From positions 5,027,690 through 5,091,689 of the forward strand of contig CM034403.1 in the NCBI GenBank assembly GCA_019925095.2: a stretch of 64,000 bases of DNA, given 5' to 3'. A program made the position numbers and the translations under genes. The stretch is from Dendrolimus kikuchii (Eukaryota > Arthropoda > Insecta > Lepidoptera > Lasiocampidae). The notes under the pieces were generated by a model. The model was not told the DNA's origin. It saw only the letters and a program-made list of their open reading frames with translations, and did not search any database. This document shows, piece by piece, positions 48,417 to 59,428 of this stretch (positions are counted from its first letter, which is position 1; each line of letters starts with the position of its first letter).

Positions 48417-48573
48417 ACATACATACATACATACATACATACATACATAACTTCACGCCAGTTCCCTCGCGGGGTAGGCACGAACAACAGAGTGCCATTT
48501 AGGCTTATTCTTACACACCTCACTTGCCTCTTTGACATTCATAACTCTTGTCATGCAAGCTCGTCTGAATTAT
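48417..48573 (-). mobile_element. Family C LINE 3' end, long TATG tail
   Basis: The tail complement holds eight CATA units. It ends gcaagctcgtctgaattat. The 16 bp perfect duplication atcgaattgagttaat lies at 48401-48416 and 48574-48589. Confidence 0.9.
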
Positions 48574-48599
48574 ATCGAATTGAGTTAATGATATACAAT

Positions 48600-49495
48600 A
48601 AATAACCTTTTGGGAGCAGCACTAAAATTAAAAATAAGTCGCCTTAGAAAGTATGCTTTTGGGGTTTCGCCATAGATTATAATACATAGAATAATAGAAT
48701 TAATGAAAATTTCATGTTATTTCGTTATTTGGGGAAAGTAATAATTGAAATATGTTTTACAACATTATATACATCAGTAAAAATAAAATAAAAATATTAT
48801 CAACTAAATAAATTAACTGTGGCTTCCAGTTTTGTTGATATTATGTAAAGTTACGTTCTACCGACTTTCGTGTGTCAAATCGGGCTTCTTATTTTGTGAT
48901 TATTATAGTTTAAGCGGATTTATAAATAACATCAACCAATTTGTTAACTTGACAAAAGATATTAATATATAAATACAACGGATGTGTTGATCTTCACTTC
49001 GAGATTTAAACAATCCCAAAGACTATCTGTAGCAAAGATTAATCACTAAAGATCACTTATCTTTCAATAGAATATAAAAGTCTACTGCTCCAATTTGAAA
49101 GGCCAAGTTATTTTTGGGTTGTTTAATTTCAATCTCACAAAGTTAGTGTATCAGAAATGGTTATTTACCTTGGAATATTAAGTATATTTTTCCTAATATT
49201 AACACATAACAATGCATTTAAGTCAGTATACAATAGACATAAGCGACGAAGCCTCGTTTATTAAAATATCTGCTTACTAAGAAATAGTAAGAAGACCGTC
49301 TGTTTCAAGATTAGTAAAGTTGTAAGTGTCCATTATTATATAATATAGCTTGTTAAAGTTTTGAATTCACAGGGATTTACTTAGATTACTTTCAAATTCA
49401 TTAATACATATAATTAAAATTAAATTATATAAATATCAATTAAAAACAAATAAAAATTAGAAATTAAATACTACTATAAACATATTTACAAGTAA
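48600..49495. other. AT-rich spacer, nothing recognised
   Basis: No coding or repeat signal that I can support. Confidence 0.4.
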
Positions 49496-49497
49496 AA

Positions 49498-49590
49498 GAT
49501 TTAGTCCAGATCGCTGTCGGTGGGGAGAGTTCCCAAAATGCTGGCCGCATTCCCCCGTTGTATGGCAACACTTATTCGTTGCCCTAAATA
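49498..49590. repeat. Repeat pair with 25.8 kb
   Basis: agtccagatcgctgtcggtg, gggagagttcccaaaatgct and cgttgtatggcaac match the reverse complement of 25838-25915. Confidence 0.6.
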
Positions 49591-50264
49591 TAGGCCAGCC
49601 CTTTGGTCACGCGAGACTTCTTTCAAGTGTCCATTTAATTTAAACTACCGTCTATTTGTTTTATAGTCAGAAGAGTCTTATTAAGCTGAATTATTGTATG
49701 AAAGATGAGTTAACAATCACCGTATAATTTTAAAATGTTGAAAACCAACCAAGTGCTTACGTACGGTGAAATTTCTTAAGTAAAATAAATATGTGCACCA
49801 GCCTTGCTCGTCTAAGGCGGCTTGGCAAGTTTGACATATCAATTATCTCGATATGCTGGTATCATCACGATTTTATTTCTTCGCCGTTAACACGTGGTAT
49901 TTGAATCCATATTCCAGACCAGGTTACGAGCCTTCGTCATTTCAAATGCGAGTATTTTAATCACTAATACCAATTCTTTAAAAAAAGTTGAGAGCAATCT
50001 TTAACGAAGAACTCTCATAATCAAATTTTCTGAAGCACCTTTTTCAAGTTAGTAATATAGAGGTTAACCCTGCCACATTTAACCATGCAAAAACTTGCAT
50101 TAATTTATGTAATTCTTGATGCAGATGTCCTGTACACCCGGACATAATAAGTGATGTAAAGTTTCCGAGTCTAATTATCGGCTTTTATCGCTTTTCGCGA
50201 ATAGGTGTAATTAAAATAATGATGAGTATTTTTCAAATAAACTGTCCGCGTATACATATAATAA

Positions 50265-50560
50265 AATTGTAGAGGTGCAAGTTCTGTACAATGAAAAAAA
50301 AATGCTAGAAACCGAGTCAGGGGGATGTAAAAAGTGAAATAGAACTAATTTAGACTTTTTTCAAATTTTATGTTTCTCTGTCTGTTTGTACGGGCTAATC
50401 TCCGAAAGGACTGGACCGATTTAAATGAAATTTTGTATGGTGGTAGCTTATATCCCTGGTCAACATATAGGATACTTTTGATTCCGAAAAATTAAAGAGT
50501 TCCCGTGGGATAGTTAAAAAGCGCACCACGCGGACGAAGTCGCGGGCGTCAGCTAGTATA
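50265..50560 (-). repeat. Reverse copy of the 19.5 kb repeat
   Basis: It reads attgtagaggtgcaagttct, gaaaccgagtcagggggatg, taatctccgaaaggactgga to cgcggacgaagtcgcgggcg. High similarity to the 19.5 kb copy at the gtacaatg/cccctgactcgg end. Confidence 0.7.
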
Positions 50561-50588
50561 AGATATATTTAAGCATTATTTAGAAAAC

Positions 50589-50815
50589 AGACGATATACT
50601 AGCCGCGCTTGTCCATGACGGATTTCATGAAACGGTTATTTCGATGTATAGGTTTCGTCGCGATGTTTTCCTTCAACTGCACATAGTGATTATAACAATG
50701 TGCACACCAGGTCAGAGAACTTATTAAGCTATACATGCTTTCCGGGTAGTATTTGAACTCATGACAATAGAATAAGACGCTGGTGCGTTGTGCGTTAGCC
50801 ACAAAGCTTTTCTTA
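50589..50815 (-). repeat. tRNA-derived SINE, second family, diverged
   Basis: On the minus strand a B-box-like gagttcaaata is followed by cccggaaagcatgtatagct, ttgaaggaaaacatcgcgac, gaaacctatacatcg and gacaagcgcggctag. Same module order as at 47.3 and 63.1 kb. Confidence 0.6.
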
Positions 50816-50874
50816 CGAGGCGAGATCCATTTACGGACACCCCGCTGCACGGGGGCTGGAAATGGGGGTAGTGT

Positions 50875-51085
50875 CTTTTTTATAGCTGTAGTACAGCAGC
50901 ACTCGATGGAAAGTCGTTACCGTTGCCTATGGACGTTTGTAACACGAGAAATTTCGCCGGTCTCGAAGAAATTTTATAACACCCTTTTTAAAAAACCTCA
51001 TATCGTAGCGCTGTGGGGAAACTTCAGCTGGGAGCTCATTTCAAATCCCCACGCTACGCAAAAGAAACGTGTTCCAGAAATACAA
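50875..51085 (-). repeat. Family B repeat, best copy
   Basis: The tail-like tcttttttatagctgtagta is followed by cagcagcactcgatggaaag, gttgcctatggacgtttgta, ccggtctcgaagaaatttta, tatcgtagcgctgtggggaa and gggagctcatttcaa. It shares the tail module of family A but has its own body. Confidence 0.65.
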
Positions 51086-51129
51086 AAGTGTGGAATTCGC
51101 CGGTCTGATGAGATCTCCGGAATAAATTC

Positions 51130-51350
51130 TATACATGCAGGAATGTAGAGTGAATACAATTACGACCAGGCGGCCTGTCGTAAGAGATAACAAAACAATC
51201 CACAACTAGGTGGTAGGGCTATATGCTCAGCTAGATGGCATTTCGGGTCTAGAGTATGCCGCCTTAACGACCTTGAGTTGTGATCCGTCATTAGTGGCCA
51301 GGTTCCAACCTCCTCCTTGGTAACACCTCTGGTGTTAGCAAGGTCTGTCT
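51130..51350 (+). repeat. Family A, diverged
   Basis: It runs from atacatgcaggaatgtagag through ggcggcctgtcgtaagagat and gtctagagtatgccgcctta to a truncated end near ggtgttagcaaggtctgt. Confidence 0.75.
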
Positions 51351-51364
51351 AACATATGCATGTC

Positions 51365-51558
51365 CATAAGTCACGGCAGACAAACACACACATTGTATCT
51401 TCTTAAGCCGACTTGAGCCAAGCAAGTTATGCTTGTATTTAGTACACAACAGAGTTTGTTTATGAAATTTACCATTCCATCAAACCCAGAACCTCTGTAC
51501 TGTGGGGAGGTATGCCAGCAAAGGCTCAGCCCACTCAACCACAGAGGCTATCAAATAA
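51365..51558 (-). repeat. tRNA-derived SINE, first family
   Basis: On the minus strand the head agcctctgtggttgagtggg leads to a B-box-like ggttctgggtttgatgg, then aacttgctt and a tgtttgtctgccg 3' part. Diverged relative of the 25.1 kb copy. Confidence 0.72.
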
Positions 51559-52099
51559 CATACAACCGAGGCTCTTGTAAATGTAGATGAATCTAGTTCA
51601 TAACAGGTGTCACTTGAATAAAGAAAATGGAAACTAACAAAATCACTGATGCATCACAGTACCCCAAACAGTCAGGTTGCCACCTTAAGGCAAGTATTAT
51701 TGGAATATTTTTGTATGACGCAACACATACGCAATTTATCGTAATCAAACAAATAATTAATATGAATCAGAATATAAATAACGTTTTTAATATATTATAC
51801 ATACATAAATCAATGTCACATGCAACCATTGCCATTGACTTATTGACACCATTTCTATAATTAGCAAAATCATGTAAACAGATTTTATGCCTTTCAATGT
51901 TTGGCAACCTGTCAAGTTTCATTTTGAAGATTTTGCAAGATTTAATTGTATAGTTACAAACATCTATCAGATTCTAGAAGTGAAGGCTCATTCATTTATT
52001 TGATAGTACTGGTGTTTATTCAGATCTGAAACACACAGCAAGAACTATGTGGTCCAGAACATGTAAACAGGAAGAATAGGAGTAGCTTGAGAGGCCTTT

Positions 52100-52310
52100 G
52101 TCAAAGGATAAACTAGGAGGGAGGTAGAAGGGGAAGGATTTTCCACCCGTCGTTAATGCCGCTGAGATGGAGGCGCGCAGAAGTTCCGGCGCGTGCTCAT
52201 CTCTCCTCCAGTGAGTCGCGTTACAAACCACGCTTAATGCTTGCCTTTTCCGGCAGTGGAATAGGCCTAATGGAATGCCGCCTGCCAGAGCTGGCGAAAT
52301 CACTAGGTCA
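52100..52310 (-). repeat. GC-rich block, probable repeat
   Basis: The minus strand is open for 95 codons (GGIPLGLFHCRKRQALSVVC, LLRASISAALTTGGKSF). The composition is unlike the neighbours and resembles interspersed repeat sequence more than a gene. I cannot name the family; a real exon cannot be excluded. Confidence 0.35.
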
Positions 52311-52557
52311 AATACTTATAGCCCTGGCATAGGGGCGATGAATGAAACACTGAGGGGTATAGTGGGTATCCCTGACTGCAGTGTGGCATAGTACTTCTTG
52401 CTTGCGGTGCTAGTACCACCCCAACATGGCAAATTCCACACTCCCCACTGCCTTCCCGCACACACCACCCTCGCATTAGATAGACTTCAAACGGATTTCA
52501 TCTTGTTAAAAAAAGTAAGAAGGTAGAAAAGGATTATCAATATATTCAATTATTTAA

Positions 52558-52734
52558 TCTTATCCGTGCAGGAAGGGAGAAAGAATACAATTTCCTGCGG
52601 CCGGGCGGCCTGTCGTAAGAGGCGACAAAACAACCCACAGCCAGGTGGTAGGGCATTTGCCCGACTGGATGGCTACCACCCCTGGTCTAGAGTATGTCGC
52701 CATAAAAGCCTTGTAAGAAGAGAGCAGCAGCGCA
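52558..52734 (+). repeat. Family A, internally deleted, between 34 bp direct repeats
   Basis: It has the family 5' end (tatccgtgcaggaagggag) through cataaaagccttg, then jumps to agagagcagcagcgca and stops without the A-rich tail. A perfect 34 bp direct repeat starting tagaaaaggattatcaatat flanks it (52524-52557, 52735-52768). Confidence 0.88.
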
Positions 52735-52933
52735 TAGAAAAGGATTATCAATATATTCAATTATTTAAATTTAAGAGAAATTATGTAGCTTCAGCAAGAA
52801 AGGCTAGTTTTATTTACTGCTGTTCATTAATGCCCTATGACAATTATGTCTTAACCACTTTGGCATTAAATTTTGTTTGTGTTATAAGCTTCTACTTGTG
52901 AAACCAGGTGTGTTTTACTAATTACAAATATAA

Positions 52934-53047
52934 ATGTCAAAGAAGCAAGTGAGGTGTGTAAGAATAAGCCTAAATAGCGCTCTGTTCTTCGTGCCTACCC
53001 CGCAAGGGAACTAGTGTGAAGTTATGCATGTAGGTATGTATGTATGT
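52934..53047 (+). mobile_element. Family C 3' end, ~110 bp
   Basis: It starts atgtcaaagaagcaagtg, as at 27.9 and 30.2 kb, and ends in TATG repeats. The flanks taattacaa and taattataa are a weak target duplication. Confidence 0.8.
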
Positions 53048-53799
53048 AATTATAACTACTAAGTTATAAGCACATGGCTGTGTAACACCTGACTTAGCAT
53101 GAAAAACATCAAGTGCACATTATCATCTGTACATAACTATTTTATGTTTACTGTCAGGTAATGAGGTAAATGGTGGAGCTATCGGCTTGATAGTAAGCAA
53201 CTTTGGGCTAAACGAAGAGTAGCCATACAATTTCATGCAGATTCCTAATTGACCAGAATATGAAAACCTAATTAAACAACAGTGAAAAGATATGATATAG
53301 AGTTAGAAGCATCAATGTTTAATTAATTTGTTTCAGACTCGGAAATAAAAATCAATTACATTTTGGAAGTTTTTAACCTTAATTTTCAAATCATTGTTTT
53401 GATTGATTTGAGCAATGTTTAGTTCAAACATACAATAATTTTATGCCTGAATTATATTTAAATGCTACATTTACTCCACTAACTTAAAAGCCCAAAATTA
53501 GAATGAGACATGTTGGTCTTGGCCACCTAGTTGCCACAAAAATTATGGAATCATAACTGTTACTTAGAACTATATAGTTCAGAATATACTATATAACAAT
53601 ACATCATGTTTGCATGTGTGAGCAAGACATGAGTCACACAATAGAACATTGTCCATTATTAGACATGCTATGGCAGTTAGTAATGTCACTTACATTTTAT
53701 ATATAAAAACATTCTCTATGGATTTATAACAGCATGACAATAATAGATAAGAAAAATTTGTTAATAATATTTATAATAAAAGAATAAATTAAAAATCGT

Positions 53800-53990
53800 C
53801 AAGCTGAGCATCTTATGTTTGTGTTGTAGGTAATAATATACGCTGCGACTGATTTCAAACACCTAGACCACAGCAAGCAATAGAAAGATTTTTTACAAAG
53901 TGCCAAGTATCACACCCAAGGCCTCTGCATACTAGCGAGTTAGGTGGGTAAATGTTTGGACCACTCGACCACTGAGGTGATCAAATGTTA
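53800..53990 (-). repeat. tRNA-derived SINE, first family, old copy
   Basis: On the minus strand it reads cacctcagtggtcgagtggt, ...ccttgggtgtgatacttgg and ggtctaggtgtttgaaatca. The module order matches 25.1 kb; the B box is decayed. Confidence 0.6.
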
Positions 53991-54212
53991 TTAAATTATC
54001 AAAACTACTTTTTTTGAAATTCTAAGTACTTTAGGACAAACATCCATATCAATCGGCAAAGACAAAACCTTACATAATAATCAAAATCACTTATCTTATA
54101 CTTTTAACAATAAAGTCTAAAACTAACTTTGCCTCTATAGACAAGGGGTCAGGCAAAAAGAATGAATAACTCCAAATTCCAGCTAGTCAAAGCATATCTC
54201 TCTCTTTAGTCA

Positions 54213-54308
54213 CTATCTCTCATTGTTATTTTTGGTGCATTCTAAAAGAATATGATATATATCCTCGCTTTTATTACACGTCTCACAATTGGGGCACACT
54301 ATCAAAGT
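54213..54308 (-). pseudogene. LINE ORF C-terminal zinc-knuckle remnant
   Basis: The minus strand reads TLIVCPNCETCNKSEDIYHI then LLECTKNNNER and a TAG. The C-x2-C...H-x4-C arrangement with a HILLEC core is typical of the C-terminal Cys/His segment of several non-LTR retrotransposon ORF2 proteins. No upstream domain is preserved in frame. Confidence 0.5.
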
Positions 54309-54419
54309 TATCTATAATCAGCTATAGTTAGTTATAGAAGTTATCAAACTATGATACAGATTATTAAATGTACCTACAACTTGTATTAGAAAATAAATAA
54401 AGGATAAAAGATAAAAAAT

Positions 54420-55280
54420 TTAATGGAACATAGTTATCTTATAAAATACCAAGGGCCAAGGGCTTAATGTTAAGTTTATTAAGTAAAATATGTTTTAAGT
54501 ACATAAAACTGTGTCAATACTTTACTATAGTACATGTAATAACCGAGATAACATATTATTTATTAATAAAAACATAACATTAATAAGTGCAATTTACAAT
54601 AAATAAGCTTATAAAGATAAAAAAAGTGAATTTTATGTGAATTCAACTCATACTAAGGTATTATTTACAGTTATATTTATTTGAACATGGTAAAAATAGA
54701 TGTTATAGGTGTTAAAGGCATAGTGGTAAATTGTTTAATACTCATTTGCATTATACAAAGTTGCCAAGTGTTTCAATTAATAAGTGTTTATGAATATTAG
54801 GTAATTTACATTTATGTTGGTGTTTACTGGATTTGTTGGGCAACTGAAAATGTGGTCTATAATAGTAAACAAATTGTTATATGTTTTAAAAAGGTAGACA
54901 AGAGAATCAAACACGAGTCTTAAAATAGGCCGCTGACATCAATCTGCCAGATGACAAAATCATAAACATCTGATGAACAAAACAGTGTCGCTAATGACCT
55001 ACAAACAGTTATGAGTGCAGTTTATACTTTCAATGCATACAAGTTAAAATAATATTATGCAAGTTATCCTACAGATGCTTCTTTACGATTATATAGCAAG
55101 TGTATATATTAGTGAACGATCGAGAACGTATAATTCAATCGTAAAGTTCAGCAACGAACTAATTTCGCACCACGTTTGCCACCTCTTCACAATCTTCTTA
55201 TATCTCCTGAAGGCCAACAACGCGTGCCATGTTGACCGATGTAAATGGCTAATCTTGCGCAAAATCTCTCATGTAAACTA
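54420..55280. other. Presumed start of Clic intron 1, AT-rich
   Basis: If Clic exon 1 is right, this is the 5' part of its first intron. No repeat or second exon recognised. The plus-strand open frame at 55057-55389 runs antisense over exon 1 and is a shadow. Confidence 0.45.
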
Positions 55281-55289
55281 TATATCTAC

Positions 55290-55358
55290 CTTAATAATCA
55301 GCTCGATTTCCGGGACGTCTCCGTTCGCTGTTCCGTTCTCTGCGATTTCATCCGACAT
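55290..55358 (-). CDS. Clic: Chloride intracellular channel (Clic) first coding exon
   Basis: Read on the minus strand, an ATG at 55358 (A at -3) opens 23 codons: MSDEIAENGT, then ANGDVPEIELIIK. The end, VPEIELIIK, matches the start of the GST-like domain of insect CLIC proteins. It is followed directly by GTAGAT, a good splice donor in phase 0, at the point where insect CLICs continue with a conserved glycine/arginine-rich stretch. CLIC proteins are soluble, glutathione-transferase-fold proteins that can associate with membranes. The rest of the gene must lie at lower coordinates. I read the minus strand for the second exon (CxFCQEYF-type region) and did not find it, so intron 1 is very long, the exon was missed, or the exon lies outside the window. 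The short exon is the only weakness; the N-terminal match plus the donor make the call likely. Confidence 0.82.
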
Positions 55359-55774
55359 CGTGAACTTTGAAAACACTGGAAATGTATGACAAAATTTATA
55401 ATTCCACACAATTTCACACTACCGTCACTGCTAAATATCACTGACAGACTGTCGCAGACTTCGTTTCATGTCAATTCACTGAATTGCGTTTGTTGCTAAC
55501 TTCAATAAGGTAGATATGTCAAACCGAACCTGGAAAACCATGAAGGCAGTACAGAGTTAGTTCTTTCGCCTGCCATTGTGGCGAATAAATCAATAAATTT
55601 GACACTGATAGTATGTCGCATGTGCTGTGTCATATGATGTGTAAAACGTCATCCGACCAGTTTAGCCAGTTTTATTTATTTATAATCATAATTACTTCTT
55701 CACTTCCAAAAAAGAATATAGTTCCATTTCTAAATATCTAGTACAGTTTTCTGAATTTTGTTTAAAATATCGCA
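55359..55774. promoter_or_regulatory. Putative bidirectional promoter between Clic and Syf2
   Basis: The 416 bp between the two divergent start codons must hold both 5' UTRs and both promoters unless non-coding exons lie further away. I see no strong TATA box at a convincing distance for either gene, which would fit a housekeeping-type promoter. No family A, B or C copy or TIR element that I could recognise lies inside it, in contrast to the surrounding DNA. The assignment rests on gene geometry only. Confidence 0.6.
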
Positions 55775-56497
55775 ATGAGCTCGAAAGCCGAAGAATCTGT
55801 CGAAACTACATCTGGGGAATCCAAACCAATTACTTTCGCTGAAAAACAAGCGGAACGCATGAAGAGACTACGTTCATTGCATACTGCTAGAAACGAAGCT
55901 AGAACTCACAATCACCAGGAAGTTGTTGCAGAAGAAGCAAGGAATAAGCTGCCGCCCAATTACGAGGCAAAACGGCGACAGGCTGAATGGTTAATGGATG
56001 ACAAAGAAAAACGAGATGAAGCCGAGAAACAAGGCAAAGATTATGATAGAGTTAAGCTATTGCACATATCTGCAGTAGAGGCTGAACGTTTGGATCGCAA
56101 AAAGAAAAATAAACGAAATCCAGATCAAGGCTTTTCGACATATGAACAAGCAACAATCAGACAGTATAATAGGTTGATTAAGAATATGCCTGCAGCTGAT
56201 ATGGAACAGTATGATAAACAAAAACAGAAATATGGCGATGCGTTTTATGGAGGGCCAAACGTTATTATACACGGCATGCACGATGATCGGAAGGAAGCTG
56301 TGGACAAGATGGTAAATGATTTGGAAGGGCAAATTGCAAAAAGGGCGAAATACTCCAGAAGGCGAACACATAATGATGATGCTGATATTGATTACATTAA
56401 TGAGAGGAATGCTAAGTTTAACAAGAAATTAGAGAGATTCTATGGGGAGCATACAGCCGAGATCAAACAAAATTTGGAGCGTGGCACAGCTATATAA
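55775..56497 (+). CDS. Syf2: SYF2 pre-mRNA-splicing factor, complete, single exon
   Basis: This is a nuclear spliceosome component of the NineTeen/Prp19-associated (SYF) group, which acts in the activated and catalytic spliceosome. The 240-residue product is close to human SYF2 (243 aa). The N-terminus (about 1-35) is acidic and polar. Residues about 35-135 are a charged helical region with the family's RNEAR...NHQEVV stretch (about 40-52), KLPPNYEAKR (about 59-68) and DRVKLLHISAVEAER (about 91-105). The C-terminus (about 192-240) carries the near-invariant KYSRRR, NDDADIDYINERNAKFNKK, RFYG and AEIKQNLERGTA blocks. The ATG has a purine at -3 and gives the usual N-terminus. The frame is open without introns to a TAA. 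The gene lies head-to-head with Clic exon 1, 416 bp between start codons. An ATTAAA at 56569 is a possible poly(A) signal. Identification is from the conserved sequence blocks and is very secure; the lack of introns is seen directly. Confidence 0.97.
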   Translation: MSSKAEESVETTSGESKPITFAEKQAERMKRLRSLHTARNEARTHNHQEVVAEEARNKLPPNYEAKRRQAEWLMDDKEKRDEAEKQGKDYDRVKLLHISAVEAERLDRKKKNKRNPDQGFSTYEQATIRQYNRLIKNMPAADMEQYDKQKQKYGDAFYGGPNVIIHGMHDDRKEAVDKMVNDLEGQIAKRAKYSRRRTHNDDADIDYINERNAKFNKKLERFYGEHTAEIKQNLERGTAI

Positions 56498-56509
56498 TTA
56501 CTTTAATAT

Positions 56510-58310
56510 ACACAACAACTTGAAATTGAAATTTGTCTAATATACTTTTTGGGTGTATGGTAACAACTATTAAAGATTTACATTATCATCATCCTAGAAT
56601 TGAATCCCTGTTGCATGTGGAGCTCAGGTCTATTTTGTTACTTTTACTTTTTCACTTTTACAAGTTCATCAGATTAAGAAGCTACTGGGGTACTTAATAG
56701 TCATCTCTTATAACATTGAGCCAGTATGTCTTGGACCTAGCCTTTCTGCCAAGAAATGCCACACATTACATAACTAAACATTATTTTGAACTAACAGCTG
56801 CCTTAAATGCAGTTTTTAATTTAGGCCATAAAATATACCTTCTTATACCACTTGCTCCAAGTCGCTTATAGTGAGAAGTACAACAGATCCTAAGTAGTTT
56901 AACTGATTTGTGTGTTCAATCGCCTATAAGTACTGATAGGGGAGATGTAGGGTACTAAGTTGAGTATTCTGTTTTCCCCACATTCAGTTTCAGACTGCCA
57001 TTCTCAAGCTCTTTCATGCATTCACACCTTTGTCTGTCCTCTGCCAGCATAGTGTATTTGAGGAAACATAAAGGTTGTGATACTCAGGTGTTTTCAATAA
57101 TTTGTATGTCCAATATCACATAACAGAAAGATTGCTTAAATTTACATGTGAAAGTGAGTTTGTTTACAACTTTACATTCTTGATTAAGAACCATGCCATG
57201 AAATTAAATTCAAGATATAAGGGACATTTTCCAAAAAATTTGAGTTAAATAATACCAAGACAAGTAGTGTTTCAACTTTTTATATGATATAAGTAAGATA
57301 AATAAAAGTAAATTAATGAAATTTGATAACAAGTTTATTTTGATAAATGTGCTGATTAAATAAAAATATTACATATCAATTAATATATATTTTACATTAT
57401 GTAAATATATAGAAGCACTATACCAAACTATATTTATCTTTGTGCCAAAATGATATTCCAAATAAAAAAAATGTTACAACTTGAAAATAGTTAACAACCA
57501 AATATGTTGACACATTCCAAGTATTGCTTGGATCGAGTACACTCATATTGTCGCCTCAGTGCAAGACCTTGTAACTACATTTTTAAAAATTTTATACATT
57601 ATTTTTTAAACAAAATTGTGATATGCATGTAATATGTAACAATTTTGATGAAAACCACAATTTAGTTACAAGGTGATGCACCTACTCCAACAATATGGGA
57701 CAATTTAATTTAAGTATTGTATGAGTGACTTCATGCAATTCACATAGCGATTTACGCTCATGAACTCGCTTATAGTCTTGTTAAGGTTGAGCATAGTCCA
57801 AGAATACTCTATTATCACTGGAATTGTCAGTTGACAGGGTGACCAATGTGACTAGCTATTCAAGTGCACTTGGTCCAAATATATTTGGATTGTGTAACAT
57901 GATTTAAATTAATCTGATTTAAGGCTTTTCCAAAACAATTGAATGTGAAGTCACTTTTCAATATCGAATTTCATACTAAATCACAATAACCATAAATATT
58001 AAAACCAAAAGATACTATAAATTATTTATTTTACGTGTATGTAGTGAAAAAAAGAGTATTTTTCGAAAAATCTTCCTGCCTTCTAAGAGTTCTGTGAATG
58101 ATATTTGTCTAGTAAAAAACGTTACAATGCAAATCATGGAAGCCCACGACTGATATGGTGTAAAAATGGTAAAAAACCCAAAATGTTACAGAAAAGTTTC
58201 CTGTGGCGCCATCTAGTTAGTAGCCCTAAGTACATAACATTAATATTATTTTAGTGCTTGTAAATCTTTCAATATATTTCAATTATTATATAAATCAGTT
58301 TTATCATTTA
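56510..58310. other. DNA downstream of Syf2, nothing recognised
   Basis: It contains the Syf2 3' UTR (length unknown) and AT-rich spacer. No open frame or repeat that I can support. Confidence 0.4.
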
Positions 58311-58361
58311 AATTGAAGTTATAATTTAGTATTTCCTGCAGTTTTCGCGACTAGTACTCAT

Positions 58362-58645
58362 AATAAAACTACGTTTTAACGGTTTTAAACGCGGTATTTT
58401 ATTTGATTTTTATTATTCCGACGTATCGACCACTTTTCAGTAGCCGTGATCACGGAAGACAAAGATGTCAAATGTCAATGAGTATTGTTAAAGTTTTATT
58501 TAACCTACCGCCAACTTGTTCATTTAATTATTTAGTTTTAATTTTTGTTTCTACTGGTCATGGCTACTGAAAAGTGGCCGAAACGTCGGAATAATAAAAA
58601 TGAAGTGAAATACTGCGCTTAAAACCGTTAAAACGTAGTTTTATT
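58362..58645. mobile_element. Foldback element, 84 bp inverted arms
   Basis: Arms 58362-58445 and 58562-58645 are inverted repeats with roughly eight differences in 84 bp, starting aataaaactacgttttaacg. The interior of 116 bp is unrelated. A perfect 14 bp direct repeat, agttataatttagt, occurs at 58317-58330 and 58648-58661, so the inserted unit may extend left of the arm to 58331. Confidence 0.85.
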
Positions 58646-58748
58646 GTAGTTATAATTTAGTTAAAAAAAATATATTCATGGATTATAATTATAATAGATA
58701 CATAAGTTGACGTGATTTAGAATGAAAATCGATATTTGGCCGGTTCCT

Positions 58749-58796
58749 GTATGACAAATGAAAGGTCGGCAAGAGTCGACCTTTCATTTGCCATAC
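58749..58796. repeat. Hairpin, 20 bp arms
   Basis: 58749-58768 and 58777-58796 pair with one mismatch (core caaatgaaaggtcg / cgacctttcatttg) around an 8 nt loop. Could be a remnant TIR pair or a structured RNA; nothing else supports a function. Confidence 0.6.
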
Positions 58797-59001
58797 TATC
58801 GGTTAAAATTTGACAAACTCCATACAAGTAATATCAAAATTCAACCGTTGATAAGTTCGCTCCGTTTATATCTGCCAAGCGATGGAGGAGACAGTGAAGT
58901 GAGCTGTTTTCTTAACGCTCCAACTACAGTAGCGTTACCAATGTAAAGCCTTCTGACATTTTTCTTAACACAGATGGTACTCCCTACGTCTACCCTCCAC
59001 A

Positions 59002-59418
59002 CAGTACGCGCAAAACTTAAATGCGCTTCGAGTGAAGTTAGTTCCTTGAATTTGCGTAGGTCCAGTCAAATGTTAACGTCTATTACACCTTACGGTGTAA
59101 GGTACACCACAACACAAACATACATTCATTCAATGTCACACACAATAACAAAAGTAACAAATAAGCGTGTACAACCTCTAGACTTTTTCGTAAATTTAAT
59201 TGTAAAAAAAAAGGGAACGGAACTAGAGTCCATAGAGTTGTTAATAATAAATAAAAAAAAAACCTTACGGTGTGTTGTGCAATAGGGATGACATGCGAGT
59301 CCGGATAGCGGACGAGCGAAAGCGCCACACCTCGGTTCTTTCTGTAAACCGTATATTTGTGTTCTGCGCACTGACGTGTACGAACTTCAAGGACACAATA
59401 TAAGTTTTGCTCGTACTG
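59002..59418. mobile_element. TIR element, 417 bp
   Basis: The left end cagtacgcgcaaaactta matches the reverse complement of the right end, cagtacgagcaaaactta, at 17 of 18 positions, with weaker similarity inward (gttccttgaa / gtccttgaag). It contains a near-palindrome ccttacggtgtaagg. The open frame inside has no known domain. Target duplication not clear. Confidence 0.55.
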
Positions 59419-59428
59419 TACCTATGAC

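Noticed and set aside
55057..55389. 110-codon plus-strand frame
   Set aside because: It is antisense to the Clic first exon and reads across the presumed intron; no homology.
56057..56371. 104-codon minus-strand frame inside Syf2
   Set aside because: Antisense shadow of the conserved Syf2 coding sequence.
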